From an uncultured Draconibacterium sp. (GTDB lineage Bacteria; Bacteroidota; Bacteroidia; Bacteroidales; Prolixibacteraceae), in contig NZ_OY781981.1 in NCBI RefSeq assembly GCF_963677565.1, positions 868,001 to 932,000 on the forward strand: 64,000 nucleotides of DNA. The letters are read 5' to 3'. The position numbers and the translations under genes are program-made. Positions within the stretch are counted from its first letter, which is position 1. Every line of letters begins with the position of its first letter. Below, piece by piece: positions 17,069 through 27,594 of the stretch. Under the pieces are notes generated by a model, which was given only the letters and a program-made list of their open reading frames with translations, was not told the DNA's origin and did not search any database.

Positions 17069-17596
17069 ATGAACTTATTTATTGTACTCTTTTTTAGCAT
17101 TCTCTCTATTTTCATTGGTAAACCTGCTGAAAAAACCGAAGTGTACCTGGAAAAAGGAGGACAGTTAATTGCTTTTCAAGCTACCGGCGAAAAGGGAAAA
17201 GTGAGCTTTAAACACCTCGACGAAGGCAGCTACAAGTTGCTTTTGGTTTTTCCGCAACAAGAGGGCAAATACATCAAAGAAAAGCCCAGGCACGAAACCA
17301 TGACCAAAACCACTTACAATCCGAAAAATAAAACATACTATTACCAGGGAATTGAAGGATTTTTCTCCATTAAATTCAGAAACCTGTCAAGAATAAAAAG
17401 CGAGAATTTTTCAGCGATATTCAGGGAAGAGCAAGATGGCGAGGACAAATTTAATGCGATCGCAGAATTTGGTATTCACAATGCCGGTGGATCTGTAGGA
17501 GTTTTAGTAGAAGCCATTACAGCCGCACAATTCAAAAAAGCAGCAGATAAAATTGGTCAGGATATTTCCACTCAATCTATTCGGGGGATAAAATAG
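17069..17596 (+). CDS. Hypothetical exported protein
   Basis: A 175-residue protein of unknown function. The N-terminus (MNLFIVLFFSILSIFIG) looks like a signal peptide or anchor, and the next ~50 residues (EVYLEKGGQLIAF, FKHLDEGSYKLLLVFPQQ) read like a small beta-sandwich of the SpaA/CNA-B-like or transthyretin-like kind, which is inference. The middle is Lys-rich. It ends just before a TGTCATTTCGAA inverted repeat that probably serves as its transcription end. No partner gene is apparent. Confidence 0.6.
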   Translation: MNLFIVLFFSILSIFIGKPAEKTEVYLEKGGQLIAFQATGEKGKVSFKHLDEGSYKLLLVFPQQEGKYIKEKPRHETMTKTTYNPKNKTYYYQGIEGFFSIKFRNLSRIKSENFSAIFREEQDGEDKFNAIAEFGIHNAGGSVGVLVEAITAAQFKKAADKIGQDISTQSIRGIK

Positions 17597-17599
17597 AAC

Positions 17600-17683
17600 T
17601 GTCATTTCGAAGGAGGTACGACTGAGAAATCTGTCACTTCAGAGATTGATAGCAACAGATTTCTCACTTCCTTCGAAATGACA
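17600..17683. repeat. Inverted repeat, TGTCATTTCGAA type, copy 2
   Basis: Arms TGTCATTTCGAAGGA (17600-17614) and TCCTTCGAAATGACA (17669-17683) are exact complements, with inner GAGAAATCTGT / ACAGATTTCTC extending the stem. Same family as 2052-2155. It lies between two convergent genes, where it could double as a bidirectional terminator. Confidence 0.85.
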
Positions 17684-17689
17684 GAATAT

Positions 17690-18877
17690 TTAAATAATAC
17701 CCAATTCTTTACCAACCTTAGTGAACGCTTCAACAGCCCTGTCGATTTCCTCGAACGAGTGTGCTGCCGAAAGCTGAACACGAATCCGTGCTTTTCCGCG
17801 GGGAACTACCGGGAAACAGAATCCGATAACATAAACGCCTTCTTTTAACAGTTTGTCGGCGAATTTAATGGCCAGTGGCTCATCGTAAACCATCACCGGA
17901 ACAATAGCAGTATCGCCTTTTACGAGGTCGAAACCGGCGGCTTCCATTTTTGTTCTGAAACGGTCGGCATTTGCCATTGTTTTGGCAGGCAGATCAGCTC
18001 CACCCGAAAGCATTTCGATAACTTTCATAGTTGCCCCAACTGTTGCCGGCGCCAAAGTATTCGAGAATAAATACGGACGCGAACGTTGACGTAACATGTC
18101 AATAATCTCGCGACGACCAGATGTACAACCGCCATTTCCACCCCCCATAGCTTTTCCGAATGTGGTGGTTATAATATCAATTTCACCCAACAAATCGTAA
18201 TGTTCCGCAGTACCACGACCGGTTTTTCCGATGTAACCGGTAGCGTGCGAATCGTCAACCATTACCAGTGCATCGTATTTTTTGGCCAGCTTAACAATGT
18301 CGGGCAAGTTGGCAATATCTCCATCCATCGAGAAAACTCCGTCGGTTACAATTAAACGGTATTTCGCTCCCGATGCATCTTTCAAACACTGCTCCAACTC
18401 AGCCATATCTGAGTGTTTGTAACGGAAACGCTGCGCTTTACACAAACGCACTCCGTCGATAATCGATGCATGGTTTAACTCATCAGAAATAATCGCCGAA
18501 TCAGCACCTAAAAGGGGTTCAAAAACTCCACCGTTGGCATCAAAACAGGCACAGTATAAAATCGTGTCTTCAGTTCCCAAAAACTCAGAAACCTTTTCTT
18601 CCAGCTGCTTGTGAATAGATTGTGTTCCGCAAATAAAGCGTACCGAAGAAAGTCCGAATCCCCAATCGTTCATAATGTCCTGCGCAGCTTTAACCACCTC
18701 CGGATTGTTGGCCAGGCCGAGGTAATTGTTGGCACAAAAATTCAGCACCGACTCGCCGGTCGACACTGCAATTTCAGAACTTTGCGAAGTCGTAATGATA
18801 CGTTCACTTTTATATAATCCCTGCTCTTTTAATTCTTCAAGCGTGTTTCTTAGGTCGTTCTTAATTTTTCCGTACAT
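17690..18877 (-). CDS. kbl: Glycine C-acetyltransferase (2-amino-3-ketobutyrate CoA ligase)
   Basis: A 395-residue PLP-dependent alpha-oxoamine synthase that cleaves 2-amino-3-ketobutyrate with CoA to glycine and acetyl-CoA in threonine breakdown. FCANNYLGLANNP, the PLP-binding DDSHATGYIGKTGRGTAEH and the Schiff-base lysine in TTFGKAMGG are intact. Length equals that of the E. coli enzyme. The usual partner threonine dehydrogenase gene is not adjacent. The stop is close to the inverted repeat above. Confidence 0.94.
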   Translation of the reverse strand: MYGKIKNDLRNTLEELKEQGLYKSERIITTSQSSEIAVSTGESVLNFCANNYLGLANNPEVVKAAQDIMNDWGFGLSSVRFICGTQSIHKQLEEKVSEFLGTEDTILYCACFDANGGVFEPLLGADSAIISDELNHASIIDGVRLCKAQRFRYKHSDMAELEQCLKDASGAKYRLIVTDGVFSMDGDIANLPDIVKLAKKYDALVMVDDSHATGYIGKTGRGTAEHYDLLGEIDIITTTFGKAMGGGNGGCTSGRREIIDMLRQRSRPYLFSNTLAPATVGATMKVIEMLSGGADLPAKTMANADRFRTKMEAAGFDLVKGDTAIVPVMVYDEPLAIKFADKLLKEGVYVIGFCFPVVPRGKARIRVQLSAAHSFEEIDRAVEAFTKVGKELGII

Positions 18878-19004
18878 GATTTCAATTGTTTGTTAAACCA
18901 ATACACAAAGTAATGGAAAGCAATAGTATTAAACATTGATAAAAGGCAGATTATTATGAATCGCACTTCTATCGGCATAGGGAAACACAATCATTAAAAT
19001 CTTC

Positions 19005-19012
19005 TATCTTTG
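19005..19012 (+). promoter_or_regulatory. -7 promoter element of gltX
   Basis: TATCTTTG followed by CA, a classic Bacteroidota TAnnTTTG element, lies 22 bases before the gltX ATG. The -33 element is not clear. Confidence 0.55.
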
Positions 19013-19034
19013 CACCGAATAAAAAAACGACAGA

Positions 19035-20561
19035 ATGAGCGACAAAAAAGTACGGGTACGATTTGCCCCAAGTCCAACCGGGCCATTGCATATGGGCGGC
19101 GTGCGAACAGCTTTATTTAATTACCTGTTTGCAAAGAAACACGGTGGCGAATTTATACTCCGAATTGAAGATACCGACCAAACCCGTTTTGTTCCGGGTG
19201 CCGAAAATTATATTACTGAAAGCCTGAACTGGTGCGGATTAACACCGGTTGAAGGCCCAGGAATTGGTGGCGATTTTGGCCCTTACCGTCAGAGTGAGCG
19301 GAAAGAGTTGTATAAAAAATATGCCGATCAGCTGGTAGAAAGCGGCTGGGCGTATTATGCTTTTGACACTCCGGAAGAAATTGATGCGTTACGCAAAGAG
19401 GCTGAAGCCAATAAGGAAACTTTCTCGTACGGAATTGGAACACGCGACAACCTGAATAACTCGCTCAAATTATCAGCAGAAGAGGTTCAGCAAAAAATAG
19501 CAGCAGGCGAAGCTTATGTAATTCGTTTTAAAATGCCTGCTGATACCGACGTTTCGGAAGACGATCTGATTCGTGGTAACGTAACTTTTAACACCACAAA
19601 AAGTCTCGACGACAAGGTGCTATTTAAATCGGACGGAATGCCAACTTACCACCTGGCTAATGTGGTTGACGATCATTTGATGGAGATCTCGCACGTTATT
19701 CGTGGCGAAGAGTGGTTACCATCGATGCCGCTGCACGTTTTATTATACAAAGCTTTGGGCTGGGAAGAAACCAAACCACGATTCGCCCACCTTCCGTTGA
19801 TTTTAAAACCCGTTGGAAAGGGTAAACTCAGCAAACGCGATGGCGACAAATTGGGATTCCCGGTGTTTCCACTGTTGTGGACTGATCCAAAAACCGGGAA
19901 CATTTCCCGTGGATACCGCGAAGACGGTTATTTCCCCGAGGCTTTTATTAACCTGCTGGCGTTATTGGGTTGGAATCCGGGAACAGAACAGGAATTCTTC
20001 TCGCTGGAAGAACTGGGAGAAATCTTCAGCCTTGAGCGCGTAGTGAAATCGGGATCACGTTTTGATCCGGAAAAAGCCAAATGGTTCAACAAACATTATT
20101 TCCAGGAGAAATCTATAGACGAACTTGCTGTATTATTCAAACCTGTACTTGCTGAAAAAGGAGTGGAAGCTTCAGATGAAAAAGTAAAAGTAGTAGTTGC
20201 CGAGATTAAAGAACGTTGCGAATTTGTTTCTGAGCTGTGGGATCAGAGCAGTTACTTTTTTGTGGCTCCGACTGATTACGATGCTAAAACCGTAAAAAAA
20301 CGCTGGAAAGAAAATACTCCGGCCCAGTTGACTGAAATCGTAAACGTTTTTGAAACCGTTGAAAACTGGAAAGGTGATGCAATAAAAGAAGTATTCTCGG
20401 CTTTTATGACGGAAAAAGAATGGGGATTTGGTGCCATTATGAATCCGCTGCGCCTTGCACTTGTTGGTGGCAATATGGGACCCGATTTGTTTGTTATTTG
20501 TGAACTACTGGGCAAAGACGAAAGCATTACCCGCGTAAAAACAGCTATTGAAAGGATTTAA
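19035..20561 (+). CDS. gltX: Glutamate-tRNA ligase
   Basis: A 508-residue class I aminoacyl-tRNA synthetase charging tRNA-Glu. The HIGH-type motif appears as PSPTGPLHMGGVRTALF and the KMSKS-type motif as KLSKRDGDKLG, both normal for GltX. The anticodon-binding helical domain occupies the last ~170 residues. It is a single-gene unit bounded by a promoter and a terminator. No frameshift or odd codon use was seen. Confidence 0.96.
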   Translation: MSDKKVRVRFAPSPTGPLHMGGVRTALFNYLFAKKHGGEFILRIEDTDQTRFVPGAENYITESLNWCGLTPVEGPGIGGDFGPYRQSERKELYKKYADQLVESGWAYYAFDTPEEIDALRKEAEANKETFSYGIGTRDNLNNSLKLSAEEVQQKIAAGEAYVIRFKMPADTDVSEDDLIRGNVTFNTTKSLDDKVLFKSDGMPTYHLANVVDDHLMEISHVIRGEEWLPSMPLHVLLYKALGWEETKPRFAHLPLILKPVGKGKLSKRDGDKLGFPVFPLLWTDPKTGNISRGYREDGYFPEAFINLLALLGWNPGTEQEFFSLEELGEIFSLERVVKSGSRFDPEKAKWFNKHYFQEKSIDELAVLFKPVLAEKGVEASDEKVKVVVAEIKERCEFVSELWDQSSYFFVAPTDYDAKTVKKRWKENTPAQLTEIVNVFETVENWKGDAIKEVFSAFMTEKEWGFGAIMNPLRLALVGGNMGPDLFVICELLGKDESITRVKTAIERI

Positions 20562-20636
20562 ATTTGATAATTACCACTTTCATTTTCCAATAAACAGAGA
20601 TAAAGCAAATGAATTAAAAGATTGTATAATTTAGGT

Positions 20637-20672
20637 AGAGTTTGTCTTAATGCTAAAACAGACTCTTTTTTT
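20637..20672 (+). terminator. Rho-independent terminator downstream of gltX
   Basis: AGAGTTTGT pairs with ACAGACTCT across a 12-base loop with one G-T wobble and is followed by seven T residues. It closes the gltX unit before the array region. Confidence 0.8.
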
Positions 20673-20881
20673 CCAGTCGATTAAAAGAAACTCCCGGTTT
20701 TATCTTCATGGTAGCTATTCGGATTCCTCGTAGGCTCTGCTGCGAGGAGTTTCAATACTTTTTTAGTACTCAAAGCTTGGAGAGAAAAAGTATCTTCCGT
20801 CTGAAAAGACATTTTCTAAATCTGGTTTAGGAACCTAAAGTTAGAAGTATATGATAAAGGTGCATTGATAATTGGATGCCC
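20673..20881. other. Gene-free stretch with a GC hairpin
   Basis: This holds a CCTCG...CGAGG hairpin (about 20725-20749) of a type common between Bacteroidota genes, then unremarkable sequence leading to the 20-bp array. No coding frame is supported. Confidence 0.5.
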
Positions 20882-21083
20882 ATCCCTGTAACCATTTCCC
20901 CCATCCTGTTGCAACATTGCCGAATCCTGTTTAACAGGACGGGTAAGAACTTAACAGGATGAGAAAAAAAGGTAACAGGACGTCGCAAAAACCAACAGGG
21001 AAGCCCAAAAGTTATCAGGACGCGATAAAAATGGTACAGGACGCCATAAAAGTTAACAGGACGGCTCGGGATGTAACAGGACG
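20882..21083. repeat. Array of 20/21-bp units with core AACAGGACG
   Basis: Eight direct units with core AACAGGACG start at 20933, 20953, 20974, 20994, 21014, 21035, 21055 and 21075, so spacings are 20, 21, 20, 20, 21, 20, 20. Three units in the opposite orientation (core ATCCTGT) start at 20882, 20903 and 20924. The two groups meet in a palindrome at ATCCTGTTTAACAGGAC. Cores are conserved and the remaining ~11 bases of each unit vary, with an A-rich stretch. The array lies between the gltX terminator and the ileS promoter, outside any gene. It is not a CRISPR: unit and 'spacer' lengths are far too short. Confidence 0.85.
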
Positions 21084-21220
21084 CTATTAGTCAGTAAATT
21101 ACAGGGCTATTTAAACGACTGTTAAAAGGCATTGTGCTGCAATGTAAATTATTTGTAATAAGCTTTTTAGTCGGTTTTAATTAAGGCCTGTTTCATCCTC
21201 GCCACCCATCAAAATTTTTC

Positions 21221-21228
21221 TATATTTG
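21221..21228 (+). promoter_or_regulatory. -7 promoter element of ileS
   Basis: TATATTTG followed by CA matches TAnnTTTG and lies 37 bases before the ileS ATG. The -33 element is not clear. Confidence 0.5.
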
Positions 21229-21265
21229 CATGTTTTTTAAAATCAGTGGATTATAAGGTATTACT

Positions 21266-24200
21266 ATGAGTAATAAATTTCAGGAATATAAGCAGTTAGA
21301 TTTAGCACAGATAAACAAGGATGTGCTTGCACGTTGGGAGAATGACGATACCTTTCATAAAAGTATTTCAACCCGCGAAGGGCACGAAACATTTGTATTT
21401 TACGAAGGACCGCCATCGGCAAACGGAATGCCGGGTATTCACCACGTGATGGCGCGTGCCATAAAAGATATTTTTTGTCGCTACAAAACCATGAAAGGTT
21501 TTCGTGTTCACCGTAAAGCGGGTTGGGACACACATGGTTTGCCGGTGGAATTGAGCGTTGAAAAAGCGCTGAACATTACAAAAGACGATATAGGTAAAAA
21601 AATTACCGTTGAAGAATATAGCAATGCCTGCCGTAAAGAGGTGATGAAATACACCCGCGAGTGGGAGGAACTGACCCGTAAAATGGGTTACTGGGTAAAT
21701 ATGGACGATCCGTATATTACTTACGAAAACCAATATATTGAGTCGGTTTGGTGGTTGCTGAAACAAATTTATAACAAAGGCTTGTTGTACAAAGGCTACA
21801 CCATTCAGCCTTATTCGCCGGCAGCCGGAACAGGTTTGAGCTCGCACGAATTGAACCAGCCGGGTTGTTACCGCGATGTAAAAGATACAACCGCAATTGC
21901 CCAGTTTAAAGCCACACGAAACGAAAAATCAGAGTTCCTTTTCGAAGGAGTAGAAACCGATTTGTACTTCCTGGCCTGGACAACAACTCCATGGACATTG
22001 CCATCGAACACGGCTTTGTGTGTGGGGCCAAAAATCAAATATGTAAAAGTTCGTTCCTTTAATCCATACACCGGCGATCCGGTTACGTTGATTCTGGCGA
22101 AAGACTTGTTCCCTGTTTATTTCAATTCGAAAAATGCCGAGCTGGCAATGGAAGATTATAAACCGGGCGACAAAAAAATACCTTATAAAGTGCTTGCCGA
22201 ATATACCGGCGAGGAGTTAAAAGGCATTCAGTACGAACAGTTGATTGATTGGGTAAAACCTGAAGGCAAAGCTTTTGAAGTTATTACCGGTGATTTTGTG
22301 ACCATTGAAGACGGTACCGGAATCGTACACATTGCGCCTACTTTTGGTGCCGATGACGACCGCGTTGCCAAACAACACGGAATTTCGCCGCTGGTAGTCT
22401 TAGATACCGAAGGAAAACGTCAGGCTTTGGTAGATAAAAAAGGACGTTTTTACCCAACTATCGATCTCGATCCGGAGTTTGTTGAAAAGTATGTAAATAC
22501 AGAAACTTATCACGAGTTTGCCGGCCGTTCGGTGAAGAATGAATACGACGATAAACTGGAAGAAGATGCTTCAACCGTTGACGTTGACATTGCCGTAATG
22601 CTGAAACAGCAGAACAAGGCTTTTAAAATTGAGAAACACGTTCACAGTTATCCGCACTGCTGGCGCACCGACAAACCGGTATTGTATTATCCGCTTGATT
22701 CGTGGTTCATCAAATCAACCGCGGTGAAGGACAAAATGGTGGAGCTAAACAATACCATTAACTGGAAACCAAAATCAACAGGAACCGGTCGCTTCGGAAA
22801 CTGGCTGGAAAACCTGGTGGATTGGAACCTTAGCCGTTCGCGTTTCTGGGGAACCCCGCTGCCAATTTGGAGAACAGAAGATAGTTCGGAAGAGATTTGT
22901 ATCGGTTCGATGGAAGAACTGATGACAGAAATAGATAAAGCGGTTGAAGCCGGATTTATGACAGAAAATCCATTTGCCGAGTTTAAGGTTGGCGATTACA
23001 ATAAAGCTAACTATGAAAAAATCGATCTGCACAAATCGCATGTCGATAATATTATTCTGGTTTCACCATCAGGACAAAAAATGGAGCGCGAAGCTGACCT
23101 GATTGATGTTTGGTTCGATTCAGGTGCGATGCCTTTTGCGCAACGTCATTATCCTTTCGAGTGGAAAGAGAATTTCAAAGATGTGTTCCCGGCTGATTTT
23201 ATTGCCGAAGGTGTTGACCAGACACGTGGTTGGTTCTTCACATTGCATGCAATCGCGACAATGATCGATGAATCGGTAGCATTCAAAAATATTATCTCAA
23301 ACGGACTGGTACTGGATAAAAACGGCGTGAAAATGTCGAAACGTCTGGGTAATGCTGTCGATCCGTTCGAAACTATCGATAAATACGGTTCCGATCCACT
23401 GCGCTGGTACATGATTACCAATGCACAGCCCTGGGATAACCTGAAATTTGATATCGACGGTGTTGAAGAAGTAAAACGTAAGTTCTTCGGAACACTATAC
23501 AATACCTACAATTTCTTTGCATTGTATGCCAATGTTGATGGCTTTAAATATGCAGAAGAAGAAATTCCGATGGAACAACGTCCGGAGATCGATCGTTGGA
23601 TCATTTCGTTACTGAACTCGCTGATTAAAGAAGTGGGCGACAGTTACGAAAATTACGAGCCAACACGTGCTGGTCGTGCCATTTCGGAGTTTGTAACCGA
23701 GAACCTGAGTAACTGGTTCGTACGTTTAAGCCGCAAACGTTACTGGGGTGGCGAATATTCTGCCGACAAGATTTCTGCTTACCAAACGCTGTACACATGT
23801 TTGGAGGTTGTGGCCAAATTAATGTCGCCAATTGCGCCGTTTTATGCCGACCTGCTTTACAACGACTTGAATAAAGCAACAGGTAAAGCTGAAAATCAGA
23901 GCGTACACTTAGTCGATTTCCCGGCTTACACCGAGGAATTGATCGACAAAGACCTCGAAGAAAAAATGGCCATTGCGCAAAAAGCTTCTTCTATGATTTT
24001 GGCACTGCGCCGTAAAGAGAAGTTGAAAGTACGCCAGCCGCTTGCTAAAATTATGGTTCCGGTATTAAATCCGCACTTTAAAGAGCAGTTTGAAGCGGTT
24101 TCAAATATCATTTTGGCAGAAGTTAACGTTAAAGAAGTAGAGTTCTTAACCGACACGGCCGGGGTGATCAAAAAGAAAATCAAGCCGAATTTTAAAGCGC

Positions 24201-24703
24201 TTGGTCCGAAGTACGGAAAAATGATGAAACAAATTGCCGGGGCAGTGAATCAACTGGATCAGGATGCGATCTCAGCTTTTGAAGGCACTGGCGAGTATGA
24301 GTTGACAGTTGGAGATGAGAAAATCATGCTGTCGTTGGACGATGTTGAAATTCAAACCGAAGATATTCCGGGATGGACGGTAGCCACCGAAGGACAGATG
24401 ACAATCGCTTTGGATATTAACCTGACCGATGAGTTGAAACAAGAGGGAATTGCGCGTGAGTTTATCAACAAAATACAGAACTTACGAAAGGAAAGTGATT
24501 TTGAAGTAACCGACCGGATTAACTTGCGTATTGCAAAACACGAGGAGTACAATGTAGCGGTTGAAAACTACAAAGATTACATTTGTGTGCAAACACTTGC
24601 CGATAGTCTTGAATTGGTTGAAAATACTGACTCGGAAAAGGCAAATGAAGTGGAAATTGACAAAGATGTAACAGCCAAAATTGAGATAGAAAAGGTTGTA
24701 TAA
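21266..24703 (+). CDS. ileS: Isoleucine-tRNA ligase
   Basis: An 1145-residue class I synthetase charging tRNA-Ile. The HIGH motif is in NGMPGIHHVMARAIKD, GWDTHGLPVE follows, the editing domain (CP1) contains WTTTPWTLPSNTAL, and KMSKRLGN is intact. The C-terminal ~350 residues are the anticodon-binding and DUF5915-like extension found in the long eukaryote-like (type 2) IleRS. This subtype can be less sensitive to mupirocin (known of the family, not shown here). It begins the run ileS, DksA-like, lspA, all on the plus strand. Confidence 0.96.
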   Translation: MSNKFQEYKQLDLAQINKDVLARWENDDTFHKSISTREGHETFVFYEGPPSANGMPGIHHVMARAIKDIFCRYKTMKGFRVHRKAGWDTHGLPVELSVEKALNITKDDIGKKITVEEYSNACRKEVMKYTREWEELTRKMGYWVNMDDPYITYENQYIESVWWLLKQIYNKGLLYKGYTIQPYSPAAGTGLSSHELNQPGCYRDVKDTTAIAQFKATRNEKSEFLFEGVETDLYFLAWTTTPWTLPSNTALCVGPKIKYVKVRSFNPYTGDPVTLILAKDLFPVYFNSKNAELAMEDYKPGDKKIPYKVLAEYTGEELKGIQYEQLIDWVKPEGKAFEVITGDFVTIEDGTGIVHIAPTFGADDDRVAKQHGISPLVVLDTEGKRQALVDKKGRFYPTIDLDPEFVEKYVNTETYHEFAGRSVKNEYDDKLEEDASTVDVDIAVMLKQQNKAFKIEKHVHSYPHCWRTDKPVLYYPLDSWFIKSTAVKDKMVELNNTINWKPKSTGTGRFGNWLENLVDWNLSRSRFWGTPLPIWRTEDSSEEICIGSMEELMTEIDKAVEAGFMTENPFAEFKVGDYNKANYEKIDLHKSHVDNIILVSPSGQKMEREADLIDVWFDSGAMPFAQRHYPFEWKENFKDVFPADFIAEGVDQTRGWFFTLHAIATMIDESVAFKNIISNGLVLDKNGVKMSKRLGNAVDPFETIDKYGSDPLRWYMITNAQPWDNLKFDIDGVEEVKRKFFGTLYNTYNFFALYANVDGFKYAEEEIPMEQRPEIDRWIISLLNSLIKEVGDSYENYEPTRAGRAISEFVTENLSNWFVRLSRKRYWGGEYSADKISAYQTLYTCLEVVAKLMSPIAPFYADLLYNDLNKATGKAENQSVHLVDFPAYTEELIDKDLEEKMAIAQKASSMILALRRKEKLKVRQPLAKIMVPVLNPHFKEQFEAVSNIILAEVNVKEVEFLTDTAGVIKKKIKPNFKALGPKYGKMMKQIAGAVNQLDQDAISAFEGTGEYELTVGDEKIMLSLDDVEIQTEDIPGWTVATEGQMTIALDINLTDELKQEGIAREFINKIQNLRKESDFEVTDRINLRIAKHEEYNVAVENYKDYICVQTLADSLELVENTDSEKANEVEIDKDVTAKIEIEKVV

Positions 24704-24795
24704 ATAATTGTCAACAGGTACTGAAAAAGATGGACTTTTTTATTACTTTAGGGCCTTGTTGAAAAACGAGAGAGGAACTTAAAAACCCAAAAACT

Positions 24796-25170
24796 ATGGG
24801 AGACAAAAACAGATATTCGGATGAGGAGTTGATGGAATTCAAAAAAATCATTCTTGATAAACTTGAAAAAGCCCAGGAAGATTATAAAATGTACAAAAAT
24901 TCCATAACTCAAAGTGATGGTAATGATATCTCAGATACATCACCCACGTTTAAAGTATTGGAAGAGGGCGCCGCTACCCTTTCTAAAGAGGAAGCCGGGA
25001 AATTAGCACAGCGCCAGTTAAAATTTATTCAGCACCTACAAGCTGCTCTTGTTCGTATCGAAAATAAAACTTACGGTATTTGTCGCGATACCGGAAAATT
25101 AATTGCCAAAGAAAGATTGCGTGCAGTTCCTCATGCAACACTTAGTATTGATGCGAAACAAGGAAAATAA
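24796..25170 (+). CDS. DksA/TraR-family protein lacking most zinc cysteines
   Basis: A 124-residue DksA/TraR-type protein: an N-terminal coiled coil (residues ~8-90) followed by the C-terminal region YGICRDTGKLIAKERLRAVP. In the C4 zinc-finger form, four cysteines are expected here; only Cys96 remains, with Thr99, Ser117 and Ala120 in the other positions. RLRAVPHAT, the conserved hinge, is retained. Family members bind the RNA polymerase secondary channel. It sits between ileS and lspA, an order I recall for Bacteroidota. Confidence 0.88.
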   Translation: MGDKNRYSDEELMEFKKIILDKLEKAQEDYKMYKNSITQSDGNDISDTSPTFKVLEEGAATLSKEEAGKLAQRQLKFIQHLQAALVRIENKTYGICRDTGKLIAKERLRAVPHATLSIDAKQGK

Positions 25171-25195
25171 TAAGTAAAAGAAAAAGAATTGGAAT

Positions 25196-25233
25196 TGCTC
25201 TTCGAAAAAACTAAACAGAGATTTCGAAGAGCA
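25196..25233 (+). terminator. Hairpin between the DksA-like gene and lspA
   Basis: TGCTCTTCGAAA and TTTCGAAGAGCA are perfect 12-bp complements around a 14-base loop. Only a weak T-run follows, so it may attenuate rather than stop transcription into lspA. Confidence 0.5.
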
Positions 25234-25256
25234 TTTCTGTTATAAAGGATTAGCAT

Positions 25257-25916
25257 ATGTCGCGTTCCGTAAAGTCACTGATAATTATATTCTCCATTTT
25301 AATCGTCGATCAGGTTTTAAAGTTTTGGATTAAAACGAACCTGATGATCGGGGATGAGATTGTAGTTTTTAAGGATTGGTTTATTCTTCATTTTGTTGAG
25401 AATAACGGGATGGCCTTTGGCTTTGAGTTTGCAGGTGAATACGGGAAAATGTTTTTAAGTGTTTTTCGTATTGTTGCCGTTATAGCCATTGGTTGGTATC
25501 TGTTTAAATTGTCCAAACAAAAAGAAGTACCATTTGGCTTTGTAGCCTGCATTGCACTTATTTTTGCCGGTGCCATCGGAAATATAATCGACAGTCTTTT
25601 CTACGGAATAATATTCAATCATAGTTACGGACAAGTGGCTTCACTTTTTCCTGCCGAAGGCGGTTACTCCAGCTTCCTGCACGGAAGAGTAGTTGATATG
25701 TTCTATTTCCCGCTGGTTGAAGGTCGCTATCCGGAGTGGATCCCAAGAGTTGGAGGCAATCCGTTTATCTTTTTCCGTCCGGTATTTAATATCGCCGATT
25801 CGGCGATTACCGTTGGAATCTTTTCAATTTTATTGTTCTACCGCAAGTATTTTAACAAGATCGAGGAGAATAAAAGCGAAAACGAAAACGCTGAAGCGGA
25901 GCAAACAGTTCAATAA
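25257..25916 (+). CDS. lspA: Lipoprotein signal peptidase (SPase II)
   Basis: A 219-residue inner-membrane aspartyl protease that removes signal peptides from lipoproteins. Four membrane helices are evident. The two catalytic aspartates fall in AGAIGNIIDSLFYG and FNIADSAI. It is longer than the E. coli enzyme because of an insertion around residues 118-165 and a charged C-terminal tail (EENKSENENAEAEQ), both common in Bacteroidota. It would process the several lipoproteins encoded in this window. Confidence 0.94.
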   Translation: MSRSVKSLIIIFSILIVDQVLKFWIKTNLMIGDEIVVFKDWFILHFVENNGMAFGFEFAGEYGKMFLSVFRIVAVIAIGWYLFKLSKQKEVPFGFVACIALIFAGAIGNIIDSLFYGIIFNHSYGQVASLFPAEGGYSSFLHGRVVDMFYFPLVEGRYPEWIPRVGGNPFIFFRPVFNIADSAITVGIFSILLFYRKYFNKIEENKSENENAEAEQTVQ

Positions 25917-25993
25917 ATTCACGTTCAGGTTAAGCACTATTTACCTTTATGCAGAGGGATTTGCTAACAGCCACAAAATCACTCATTTTGTTT

Positions 25994-26001
25994 TACCTTT
26001 G
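25994..26001 (+). promoter_or_regulatory. Possible -7 element of cysS
   Basis: TACCTTTG followed by C matches TAnnTTTG, 26 bases before the cysS ATG. No clear -33 element was found. Confidence 0.4.
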
Positions 26002-26027
26002 CAAAATCATACGATTTCAGAAAAATT

Positions 26028-27500
<1,473 letters not shown>

Positions 27501-27594
27501 ATGATGAATGTAGAATGAAGAATTTCGATTAAGGATTTTTGATTTCAGATCTTCCGATATTAATCATTACTCGAAATTCGCAAATCAAATAGAT

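Noticed and set aside
20882..21083. CRISPR array
   Set aside because: The conserved core is about nine bases and the variable part about eleven, with units in both orientations; no cas genes occur in the window.
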